This document shows positions 11,123-22,029 of a stretch of 64,000 bases of DNA, piece after piece (the stretch's first letter is position 1; each line of letters opens with the position of its first letter). Made by a program: the position numbers and the translations under genes. Source of the stretch: Plasmodium coatneyi (Eukaryota > Apicomplexa > Aconoidasida > Haemosporida > Plasmodiidae); contig NC_033565.1 in assembly GCF_001680005.1 (NCBI RefSeq), forward strand, positions 415,501-479,500. The letters are read 5' to 3'. A model generated the notes under the pieces. That model was not told the origin of the DNA. It did not search any database and saw only the letters and a list, made by a program, of their open reading frames with translations.

Positions 11123-11400
11123 TTTTTTTAACACATTATTCAACAATGGAATAAATCGCTTACTTATCAAATTAAGAACAATAATAATACATTACATCAT
11201 CATTAAGTACTATGTGTAATGCATTTTCCTTCCTACTTCCATATTAACACTTCTTTTATGATTGACTAGCTCATTCCAGAAATATGTGGAACTTTTTTCA
11301 TTCATTTTTGCAGTTCCTCACTCTTTTTTTTTTTTTTCCTTCTCTTTTTCATACTATTTTCCTTTATATTAATTTAATTTTTTTTTTTTTTTTTCTATAG
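11123..11400. promoter_or_regulatory. Upstream region of SICAvar gene B
   Basis: AT-rich sequence directly 5' of the gene B start codon with two poly-T tracts (about 11325 and 11378). Promoter or leader function is inferred from position only. Confidence 0.35.
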
Positions 11401-13080
11401 AACCACCCCCCCACACAGAGTGCTCATACACCTTAAAATATATTAAAAACAGGCCATATTGTTTTTCAAATAACCTAGAAAATAAACGTATCCCAAAATC
11501 CTGAACCCTAAACCTCTAACAACCTTCAACCCTACCCTCACACCCTTAATACTTCATTCTCACACTCTGAACCTTCACTCTAATACCCGAAACCCTATTC
11601 TCCACACCTTGAAACCTACTCTAACAACCTAAACTCTACACTTACACCCTGAAAATGCATTCTAACAATCTGTAACCTACTCTCACACCCGGAACCTTAC
11701 CCCCACACCTTGAACCCTACATCTACAACCTGAACACTATTCTCATAAACTTAAACCTACTCCCATACACTGAACGATTTTTTTTTCCTTCCTTCCTTTT
11801 TTTTTCTCCCTTTCTTTCTCGCTATTTTTTTTTAATTTTCATTTCCCTAATTTTTCTTCTTAATTTCCCTATTTCTCTTTTGTGCACCCTCCTGCAAAGA
11901 ATGCACATACACCCCCTAAAATGTTAAACAACAGGATATATTGTTGTTCCATAACCCAGAAAAGGACCTGTTTCTTACACCCTGATTCTTCACTCTAATA
12001 CGGGAAACCCTGCTCTCACACTTGGAACCCTACTTCGACACCCTGAAACCTTCATTCTAACAACCTGTACCGTACTCTAACAACCTAAACCTACTCTAAC
12101 AACCTGAACCTACTCTGACAACCTGAACCTACTCTAACAACCTGAACCTACTCTAACAACCTGAACATACTCTAACAACCTGAACCTACTCTAACAACCT
12201 GAACATACTCTAACAACCTGAACCTACTCTAACAACCTGAACCTACTCTAACAGCCTGAACCCTACTCCCACACACGAAACACTACCCTCATACCATGAA
12301 CCCTATCTTAATACCCTAACCCATACTCCTACACCCTGAACCTTCATTCTAATACCCTGAAACCTACTCATACACCCGAAAACCTAATTCTACACCCTGA
12401 ACCGTTACTCTAGTAACCGGAACCTACACCCGAACAACCTGTACCCTACCTTCACACCTTCATTCATATTTTCACATCCTCAAGCTTTACTCTGATACCC
12501 AACACAACTCTCCATCCTTTCCTTATAATTTTTTTTTTTTCATTTCTTCGTTCATTCCTTCTTTTCTTTCTATCTTCCTTCCTTTCATTCTATCTTCCTT
12601 ACCGTTCATCCCCTTCCTCCCCCTAAGGAGCTAAGTAGCAGGCCATCTTATTGTTCCATAACTTAGAAAAGAACCTTACCTCCACACCCTAAACATTATT
12701 CTCATATCCTTAACCCTACTCCCATACCATATACCCTATTCTCATATTATAAACCCTACACCCATACCCTGAACACTCTCTTTTTTTCCTTCTTTTCTTC
12801 TTTTTTCTTTTTCGTCCTTTCTTCCTGCTTTCTTTTCTCGTTTTTCCTCCTTCTCCTTCATTTTTTTATTCTTTTTCTCTAAAACAATAACAAAAGCTAA
12901 AAAATTCCTGCATTCAAACTTCCCTTCTCTCCTTCCATATGCATTCTACATAATTCCCTCACATTTTCATTTTTTTTTCCTCCTTTTTTTTTTTCTTCTA
13001 TTTTTCCATTTTCCTTTTTCCTCCTGACTTAAAACTTTCTCCTTAACAAAACGAATTTTCCACCTAACATGCTAAATAGC
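11401..13080. repeat. C-rich repeat block with CAGGCCATATTGTT units
   Basis: Four copies of a roughly 50-base unit (AGCAGGCCATATTGTT, CCATAAC, TAGAAAAGAACCTTACC) lie near 11440, 11925, 12640 and 13075, separated by pyrimidine tracts. Between 12060 and 12255 a 19-base unit (ACTCTAACAACCTGAACCT) repeats about ten times. CACCCTGAACC-type telomere-like text fills the rest. No gene is supported. Confidence 0.8.
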
Positions 13081-13194
13081 AGGTCATATTATTATCCCTC
13101 AACCTAGAAAAGAATCTTACCCCCACAACCTGAATCCTACACTCCTACCCGGACATTACACTGATATCGGGAAACCTATTCCTCTATCCGAAAC

Positions 13195-13850
13195 CCGATT
13201 TCTAAACACTAAACCCTGAACCCTAATACGTAAAGCTTAAAGCCTAAACCCTAAACACTAAACCCTAAACCTTAAATCCCAAACCCTGAACCCTAAATCC
13301 TAAACCCTGAACCCTAAACCCTAAATCCTAAACCCTAAACCCTAAACCCTGAACCCTAAACCATGAAATCTAAGACCTAAACCTTAAACCCTAAATCCTA
13401 AATCCTAAACATTAAAAACTAAACCCTAAACCCTTAATCCATAAACCTAAACCATAAAAGCTAAACACTGAAACCCAAAACCAAAAAACTAAACCCTTAA
13501 AACTAAACCCTAAAAATCTAAACCCTAAATTATAAATCCCATAAACTGAACCCGCAACCCTAAATCCTGAACCCTAAACCTAAATCCTAAAACCCAAATA
13601 CAACACCCCTAACCTTAAAACCTAAATTTTAAACAATAAACTTTAAGCCCTGCACCCTAAACCATTAAGCATGAACCCTAAACCATTAGGCATGAACCCT
13701 AAATCATTAAGCATGAACCCTAAACCATAAAGTATGAACTCTAAGAACAGAACTATAAACCCAGAACACTAAAGCCTGAACACTAAACCCTAAAACCTAA
13801 ATCGAAAACCCTAAGTCTTAAACGCTAAACACTAAAACCTAAACCCTAAG
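13195..13850. repeat. Interstitial telomere-like heptads, CCCTAAA/CCCTGAA on the plus strand
   Basis: Dense, degenerate arrays of CCCTAAA, CCCTGAA and CCTTAAA. Internal telomere-type heptads near SICAvar genes are known in P. knowlesi. Copies are too diverged for a fresh telomere. Confidence 0.9.
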
Positions 13851-14050
13851 CCTGTACCTTAAAACCCTAAACCTGTAACTTAAAACCCTAAAACTGTACC
13901 TTAAAATACTAAACCTGTACCTTAAAACACTAAAACTGTACCTTAAAACCCTAAAACTGTACCTTAAAACCCTAAACCTGTACCTTGAAACCCTAAACCT
14001 GTACATTAAAACCCTAAACCTGTACCTTAAAACCCTAAACCCTGAAAGCC
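13850..14050. repeat. 21-base repeat ACCTTAAAACCCTAAACCTGT
   Basis: About nine tandem copies grown out of the telomere-like heptad. Because the unit is a multiple of three it creates an open minus-strand frame of about 75 codons with no credible coding content. Confidence 0.85.
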
Positions 14051-14149
14051 AAGCCCTGAAACCCAAATCGTGAACATTCGCTCTAAAACCCTTGCATCTC
14101 TCCTCCCCCCTCCTTTGATATTTCCTTTCTGAGGCCCTTTCCTCTTTAG

Positions 14150-14640
14150 TCCACCTCGTTCCTTAGACCCCTTTCTTAGACCCCTTTCTTAGACCCCTTT
14201 CTTAGACCCCTTTCTTAGACCCTTTCTTAGACCCCTTTCTTAGACCCTTTCTTAGACCCCTTTCTTAGACCCCTTTCTTAGACCCCTTTCTTAGACCCCT
14301 TTCTTAGACCCCTTTCTTAGACCCCTTCCTTAGACCTCTTTCTTAGACCCCTTCCTTAGACCCCTTCCTTAGACCCCTTTCTTAGACCCCTTTCTTAGAC
14401 CCCTTTCTTAGACCCCTTTCTTAGACCCCTTTCTTAGACCCCTTCCTTAGACCCCTTTCTTAGACCCCTTTCTTAGACCCCTTTCTTAGACCCCTTTCTT
14501 AGACCCCTTTCTTAGACCCCTTTCTTAGACCCCTTTCTTAGACCCCTTTCTTAGACCCCTTCCTTAGACCCCTTCCTTAGACCCCTTCCTTAGACCCCTT
14601 CCTTAGACCCCTTCATTAGACCATTACCTTAGACCCCTAC
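14150..14640. repeat. 13-base minisatellite CCCCTTTCTTAGA
   Basis: Close to 38 nearly identical tandem copies, with CCTTCCTTAGA variants clustered at the right end and two 12-base copies near the left. The high homogeneity implies recent expansion. Confidence 0.95.
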
Positions 14641-15080
14641 CCCTCTTCCTCCTCAGAAATCCTTCCGCCAACCCATAACAATCTTCATTCTAAGACCCGT
14701 AACAACCTTTCTTCCAGCAACCACTACACCTAAGAACCTTCCTTCCACACTACCACCACCCTAACAACCTTCCTTCCACCTAACAACATTCCATTCCACC
14801 AACTCTAACAACCTTCATCCATGGACCCTTCCTTGCATCCCTGACACAGCCTTCCTTCCCTCCTTCAGATCCTCCTTTCCTTCCTTCCTTAGAGCATTCC
14901 TTCCCTTCTCTCCTTAGAACCTCTTTTCCTACTCCTTCCTTAGACCCTTCCTTTCCCTTCTTTTCCATTCTTTTTCATTCTTTCTTCCTTTTTTACTTTC
15001 CTTCCTTCCCTTCCTCCCCTTCCTCTATTCTCCTTCCTTCATTCCTTTTCTCTTTTTTCTCTATTTTGCACTCCTTTCCT
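14641..15080. repeat. Degenerate C-rich region up to the strand switch
   Basis: TAACAACCTTCCTTCCAC and CTTCCTTCCTTAGA text without a coding signal, ending at the point where repeats change orientation. Confidence 0.6.
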
Positions 15081-15215
15081 CAGGGATTAGAGTTTTAGTG
15101 ATCAGGATTTAGGGCTTAGGGTTTAGTGGTTGAGGGTTCAGGCTTTAGGGTTTAGGGCTTTGGCTTTAGGCTTCAGGGTTTAGGTTTTAGGGTTCAGGGT
15201 TTAGGGTTTCTAGGT
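15080..15215 (+). repeat. Telomere-like TTTAGGG/TTCAGGG heptads, opposite orientation
   Basis: Degenerate GGGTTTAGGG and GGGTTCAGGG units appear here on the plus strand, after C-rich heptads farther left. Confidence 0.85.
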
Positions 15216-15980
15216 TATAAAAATAACAATATGGCTCGTTATTTAGGTGCTTTAGGGTATAAGGTCAACAATGTGGCCTTGTACATTTTCTTATCTATTT
15301 TAGGGTATAGGAATAACAATGTGGCCTGGTGTTCAGCTGTTTCAGGGTATAAGAACAACAAAATGCAGCGTGCTAATTTAGCTGCTTTTGGGTGTTAGGA
15401 TAACAATGTGTCCCGCTGTTAGGCTGTTTAGGAAGGGGTATACATTTAAAGTTTGCACATAGAAAAAAGAAAGGGAGGAAAAAAAGTGAAGAAAAGGAAA
15501 AAGAAAAAGAAGAAAAAAAAAGAAAAAAGAAATGGAGGTGAATGTATCAGTGGGGGTGTGTAGGATTTCGCATTTAAGGGATGTGTGTGTGTAGGATTTC
15601 GCATTTAAGGGATGTGTGTGTAGGATTTCGCGTTTTAGGGTTGTTTATGTTGGATGATTTCATATTTTAGGTTGTGTGTGTAGGATTTCGAATTTTAGGG
15701 GGTTTATGTGTAGGATTTCGCATTTAGAGGATGTGTGTAGGATTTTGAACTTAGGGTTCCGTGTTTCAGGGTTTTGGAGCAACAATGTGGCTTGGTGTAT
15801 TTATCTGTTTTAGGGTGTAAGGACAACAATGTGGCCCTGGTATTTAGCTTCATTAAGGTGTAAGAACAGCAATTGTGCGTATTATTTAGCTGTTTCATGG
15901 CGTAAGGCAACAATGTGGCCTGGTGTTCAGCTGTTTTGGGGTATAAGAACAACAAAATGTGTCCTGGTGTTTAGGTGTTT
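15215..15980. repeat. Right-arm repeats AACAATGTGGCCTGGTGTT and TAGGATTTCGCATTTTAGGG
   Basis: About ten copies of AACAATGTGGCCTGGTGTTTAGCTGTTTTAGGGTATAAG lie in two clusters (15215-15425 and 15770-15980). Between them, after a purine-rich tract, are about six copies of GTGTGTAGGATTTCGCATTTTAGGG (15545-15745). Both units are reverse complements of repeats in the SICAvar introns and left arm. Confidence 0.85.
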
Positions 15981-18335
15981 ATGTTTCAAATTGTTGAGGG
16001 TATAAGTGTAAAGGCGTAGGGGTATAGGAATAGAGGATTCATGGTATTAGGATGTGCAGGGGTTAAGCTTTTCAGATTTAAATTTAGGGTTTACATATTC
16101 TATTCATTGATGAATCCTCAGGGATAATTCTGTGTATGTAACAAATATATACCTAATAAATATATATATACATATTTACATGGGCGTGGAGGAAAATTCG
16201 TTCCTTAGTCCTGAATGCATAAATATCAAGAGAAATAGGACCGATATAACGCATCCGGCTTATTCCGGCGTTCACACCATTAATGATATTTTGAGCAAAA
16301 ACCTTTATTTCTTTTATGCATGTGTATAGCTTAAGTCATTCTCTAGAAGTGGGTAGAAATAGGTCCCATTCTTACTGAAAACGTCTTTTATCCTCTTTCC
16401 GGAGAGAATTTTATTTCGTTCTTATGTTGGGGTATGGGTAACTAAATTTGGAATCAACTACGAGCTTACATTGATTCTATAAGTTACAAAGGGACACATT
16501 ATGATTCGTAAGACATCTGCGTATGATATATTTTTTAACGTTCCAAAAAGTAATGTGTACTACTGAAATTTGTGCTCACATGTAACAATATATTTCATGA
16601 ATACAATTTTTCCCTTAGGAATGTTATCTCCCCCCCTGAATTTTCCTCACCTGACTGACGTTATATGATATACCGCACTTGGAACTTAAAATGTTTCTTA
16701 AATGAAATGTTATGTCATTTTTCGCTAATGCCATTAATACGTACTGCATAATGTACATTCCTTGAACATATTTATATGAAATGTTTATTGGATTTAAAAA
16801 TACTGTGCAGAATAAATCTGTGCGTGCAAGGAAAATTAATTTATAATAAATGAATAATATTATATTAATATACATATGTACCGGAAAAGATAGGAACATG
16901 GAGCAATATAAGCATTTATGAATGAATGAATATATCGTTCATAACAAATCATTACCTAACAGGGACTATCTTGTATCAAATGATGTATCAGATGAACTTC
17001 GTGCATCGCATAAGGGAACAGGTAAAATGTGTGTCACACATTTTGGATGGGGTTGTGATGCTCGGAATATTAGCTGGATTACAGGAATGGGAACAGGAAC
17101 AAGCTGGAATAATCCAATTTGTGCCTACACTAGTAATATGATAAAGTTCCTTGTTATATATAAATCCAGGCAGAGTACATCCAACTGTAAAATAGGAGAA
17201 ACTGTAACAAGTGTGTGCACTAACATATTAAGGCAAATTGGTAGGGAACTTACAAATATAACATAGGACACCATGCCGGTAGTAATCGTTCATTGGAACA
17301 TGAGAAAAATTACATAAGGAACTTATACGACTGACTCTGGGTAACATTTTCACATAGGCATTCCCAGTTGAATCCATCCATGTGTGAAACATTGAATAAA
17401 GAACATATACCTTATTATTATATCCTTCAGGAAGGAAAAATGTTCACATTTATTTTATTCATATCCATAAGCTATGAATTATGGAAGGCATAGTAGTTGC
17501 GTAATGAGGACAAAATATGTAAAAATGTATCTACCACACGCACCCACACAGAGTGTGTGATCAATTTTCATATTTCCACGGTGGTAATGAAATTTTGTTA
17601 GCTGCCAAAATGGAAAAACAATATTAGAACAGTAGTGAAAGATGTGTATACTTTTTCTGTGCTCACAAATGTTGCCATTTCCTAAATTCCTTTTCCTCCT
17701 TCCTTCTTTCTCGCTCTTACAACATGAATTCTTTCATACATGCGTGCTTTACTTTCCTGTTATGAGCACCTCGTAACTTGTTTAAAAAAACCCTCCATGG
17801 TGAAGCGTGCTGAAAAATAGCTTTGCCATCTTAACACTGCTATTTTTATGCAGAAATTCGATCGACCGATATTTTGACACCATTAGGAATGGAAGATGTA
17901 CATTCTGCACAGTGCTTAATTCTGTGGCACAAAGGGAGTTCCCCTTTTCTTAAAAAGTGCCAATCTAATTAAAAAAGAAATAAGTAATAAAATTTAAAGA
18001 AAACATAGCAAAAATACAAAAATTAATTCTTAAAGACTAAAACAGACATATGTACACGTGGCCTCATATGTGCATTTTCGCACATATGTACAAACATATG
18101 TGTAGGCTGAGGTGCTGAGAAAATTTGTCCACACGTACGTGCACACATTTATAATGTGCAAAAATTTAAGACAAGTGGCGGGTGGCCGTCGATTACGCGT
18201 CCACGGGGGTACTAAATATGCATCGCCCTGTGTTACGACCGGTCAGGTTATGCGCGTCGCGGTCCGTGCCATTACCTGCATCCCCATTTATGTTAGATGA
18301 TTAACTTTGTCACTGCTGGCGTCACACTTCTTCGG
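15981..18335. other. Transition region without a supportable gene
   Basis: Repeat density falls away. Two overlapping plus-strand frames of 114 and 71 codons near 16922-17266 and a 91-codon minus frame at 16624-16899 show no family, signal peptide or splice context. A short GC-rich patch stands out at about 18170-18295. Confidence 0.5.
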
Positions 18336-18963
18336 TCATTTTTCCGTTAATCTAAAATTTCTATGTGATTCCTCCAGCGTCTTTACTCTCTGGCGCAGCT
18401 TCTCTCTTTTAACCATTTCGAGGCTACTTTCCAGATGAAGAACCATTGCGCTCGTGGAACACTAACGATAACGCTACCCTCCTTCCCATTACTTTCCTAT
18501 TGCTTCTTCCTTAGCCATTTCATGTATGCCTACATTCTGCTACAGTCCTGTTATTCTTCAGTCTGTCGATTTGGCGCGACAGATAAGTGTTTAATTTTTG
18601 ACACCCCATCATACAGGCTTCCAATTTTTTAAATAATTCCATAAATTTTTCATGTTCAAAGAGGTAGTAATAGTATGAAACACGACTTTTATCGGACACC
18701 TGGAATGTTTTATTGATTGCATTTTTCAGATTATATAAAGCTTTACAATCAATGACGAAGGTGATGATCACGTGAAATAGGTTGTTCTCTATGTTTTGGA
18801 GTATGTCCACGTGACTTATGTTTTCATTTATGTGTAGGAGTTCACTCTTGACAAAGAAAAACTTGTACTGAATTTCGTAGAAAGTTGTCACTAGGTTGTT
18901 TATGACATCGCAAAATATCTTGTTCCTCCTCATGATCCAGTCGTCATTAAGGGTGTAATCCAT
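18336..18963 (-). CDS. Small conserved-looking Plasmodium protein with coiled coil
   Basis: I do not recognise the family. Exon 1 starts at the ATG at 18963 (MDYTLNDDWIMRRNK) and is proposed to end at 18544 before GTAGCA. Exon 2 would be 18336-18461, after a GTTAG acceptor, reading through MVLHLESSLEMVKREKLRQR to a stop; both junctions are phase 0. The product would be about 181 residues, mostly helical, with heptad-like leucines in the last 40 residues and no membrane segment or signal peptide. Without splicing, exon 1 reads on to a stop at 18520 with an unconvincing tail. The donor is weak, so the join is uncertain; the exon 1 frame is more secure. It is the first ordinary gene to the right of the SICAvar repeats. 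Confidence 0.5.
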
Positions 18964-21900
18964 GTTAGTGCGGCTGGTTACGCAACGGTCGGGTTAATAC
19001 GCGATTGCGTAAGGGGTATGGGGTGGAGTATCCTGAACAGGAAGCAAACAAAGAAAAAAGGTAAATTACTTTCTTTTCTCTTTGCTCCCAATCGGTGGTG
19101 TGCATTTCCCCAACTGGAATGACCTATCAATGTGTGCCCCTTATCTGGAAAATACCTATGGACATGTCTAGTAAACACAAAATACTCTTCTTTTTCCTAA
19201 GTAAGGAGGGTTAGTGCGTGATCCGCACTGCATGCAACAGTTACACCTCTTGTGCTATTTGTTCGTTGCGCAGAATTATGTCCCTGGGAATTTCAGTTGC
19301 CGATTCATGTATATATATACGCCTGTATGGATAATACTCCCCCATTCGTGCGCTTATTCTTTTGGGAAAAAAAAACAAAAAATAAGGGAATGGTAAGCAA
19401 CATCCGGAAGGGTTTATATTTCCCTGCGCGATGCGGAACAGAATTGGATCGTCCCTATGGACAATTCTTAGTGTATATATTATATACTGGGCTCCCTTCT
19501 TCTCTTGCCTTTTTTCCTGCAAAAGAGATATTCCTTCTTTTACAAGTGTGGTGTAGGAAAAAAAAAAACATGTGATTCTGTTTCATAACCACGTTGATTA
19601 TAAAAAAAAGGGGAACAGAAAAAATCTTGTACGAACATATAAATCCTTAACTTCTAAAATAAATCTTTACATATAACCTTCCCTTTAATTTTGCTTCAAA
19701 ACAGGATTTTTAAGAATGCATTTGATGCCGATATTTGCGCACAGCTACATACATATGCGAGCATATGTATATATATATCTTCATTTAGCCGGGGTGAGAA
19801 TAAAGAGAAAAAATTTTTGTGGGTGGTGGAAAATTTGACAGAAAATAAAATTAACGAAAAGGCACACAACTTCTCTGTTCCTGTTTCTACATCTGTAGAA
19901 TTATATAAATATATATTTTTTTTAATTTATTTTTTAAATTCACTATTTTGTATTTAAAAAAAAAAAAAAAAAAAAAAAAGCCATATAAATGGTTTTTGCC
20001 TCTAAACAGGAAGTGGAAAAAGACGAACCGAAGGGGTGGGGGTGAGGGGATAATTACGCCCTCACGTTCATTTGTACTTCTTGTACATTTGTACATGTGT
20101 GCATTGCTTCTGCGGTACTTGGCTATGCACATACCCTTATGCGTAAGAAAGCCCCGCATGCGAGCAAAAATCATGACGCAAAAGTAAGTTTTCTCTCGAA
20201 AGGCATTATGATTTGTGCGCTTCCGGTTCTAAATTCCGTAGCGAAAGAGAGGTGCATAAACGGTCATTTGCCACGGCGGCCTTATAGAACACTCTTTTTG
20301 GTGTTTTTCCCAAAACGATAAAATGAAAATCTGAACCAAATAAGTGAGAACATATAGGGAGAATCAACCACGGGAATATTAGTCCTTGCAGTCAACAGTG
20401 GACGATGCCCTCATTCGAACTTGTTCTATGCTTAATGTGACCCTAGTGTGCATGCACGTATAGCTGCATACATGCATTGCTGTATATACACATGTGCCCC
20501 CCAATACGTGTGTGTGTTCCTTAGATATGTGCACATGCAAATATGGGAACCTATGCGTGCGATCATGTGCTTGAAGCGGCAATTATGCACCTAGAACGAT
20601 CATAAAATGGAGAAAAAAATGAAGTGTGCAAATTGGCCACTTGTGGTAGATACTCTCCCCCCAATCCTGAGAGTAGTGATAACTGAACAGGTTAAAACTG
20701 CTCAAAATGAATGCCAGCCCTGCCTTATAAGGTGGAACAGTTAAAAGGGAAACATAACGGAATTACTCACAAGTGGGTCATGTCCTCTGTAATATGGCGA
20801 AATGGTCAAACAATGAAAACATAGCCCTGTATTATCGCCCAAGTTAAACCACCCTATCATATGTACGCAAAGAAAAACTGCGCGTGTCATCTTTTGCAAG
20901 CTGTCGAAACAATTCTCTACTTCAACTTGCTAGCCAGTTTTTTTGCCAAAATTTCCTCGGAAACATTGGAGATCATTTGTACCAATATATGCATATACAT
21001 ATATTATATTCCCATTTGCATGCGCGTCTCTCTGCATGCAGTGTGTCGTCGTCTGCGAGTAGGTAAAATACCTACTTGGCACAGATGAGGGGGAAGCCTC
21101 CTTAAGCACAGATCACGGATGAGCTAAGCTCCATTTTTCCTTTTTACATGAAAAATAAAGTGGCGAGAAATAAATTAACCCTCCCCACCTTCAACCCAAA
21201 CACACACATCTAAACCCAGATTAAAGAGGCCTCCCAAAAGTGAGCAACAATAAAAACACCTAGTTCTACTTCCTCAAAATGGCGCACTTTCTGGACCAAC
21301 CGGCAAAATGAAGCAGCGAAGATATGCGCAGTATTTCCATCTTTACCCTTCACGGATTTTTCCTCCTTTAAATGTAGAGCATATTCATATTTTCCAAATT
21401 TGAACGCGTAAAGAGTTAGGCCCAAAGGACACGCACGTATCCCCCCATAAGTTCACATTCGGGTGATCTGTTGTCCCCCTGTGTTGATTTAATGAGAGGT
21501 TCATTTGTTGCCTCCACTTGATGGTGCCCCATAAAGACATAAGTTCGCTGCAAACGCGTACATCCACTTTAATCACCACTACGCCTCAAATTTTTTGTGA
21601 TTCATGCTTTACGCTTTAATCTTTGAATTAAGTCAGAAGGGTCAGTTGCGCGAATCGAATTATGCATGAACGTGAAGGATGAAAAAACTCAAAAATGGAA
21701 AAATTTTAAATGCAGTAATTCGAAATGCGAAAGTTCAAAAAGGAAGAAAAAACAAAGTAACAAAACAAAATGACGAAACAACAAAGCGTCGTCCAAACGA
21801 AGCGATCGCCGAGCGAGAGGCAAAAAGACAGGACCGCGTTCCCCATTCACACGGTTACGAAGCTTGACACGGATAAGCGATGTTCTCTTTTGTGAAATAA

Positions 21901-22029
21901 AATAGGGCAACTTTCTCTTCGCATTGTTTAAAGTTCCCCCCTCGGGTAACTTCCTCCTTCAACACATACTCATTCGTATACGCCACTTCTACCTCTCAAA
22001 ACATTTAGGACCAGAAACAATAAAACCTG
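18964..22029. other. Three-kilobase interval without a supportable gene
   Basis: Contains a poly-A tract at about 19956-19979 and scattered ATATAC microsatellites. All open frames are under 110 codons and overlap one another on both strands. No RNA gene is recognised. Confidence 0.5.

Noticed and set aside
13839..14066. 75-codon frame of FRVLRYR repeats
   Set aside because: Side effect of a 21-base telomere-derived repeat, whose length is a multiple of three.
13195..15215. An actual chromosome end or telomere fusion
   Set aside because: Heptads are degenerate, flanked by genes on both sides, and their orientation is CCCTAAA then TTTAGGG, opposite to an end-to-end fusion.
16624..17266. Frames of 91, 114 and 71 codons, considered as a KIR or exported-protein remnant
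   Set aside because: No KIR cysteine pattern, PEXEL motif, membrane helix or splice context; two of the frames overlap on the same strand.
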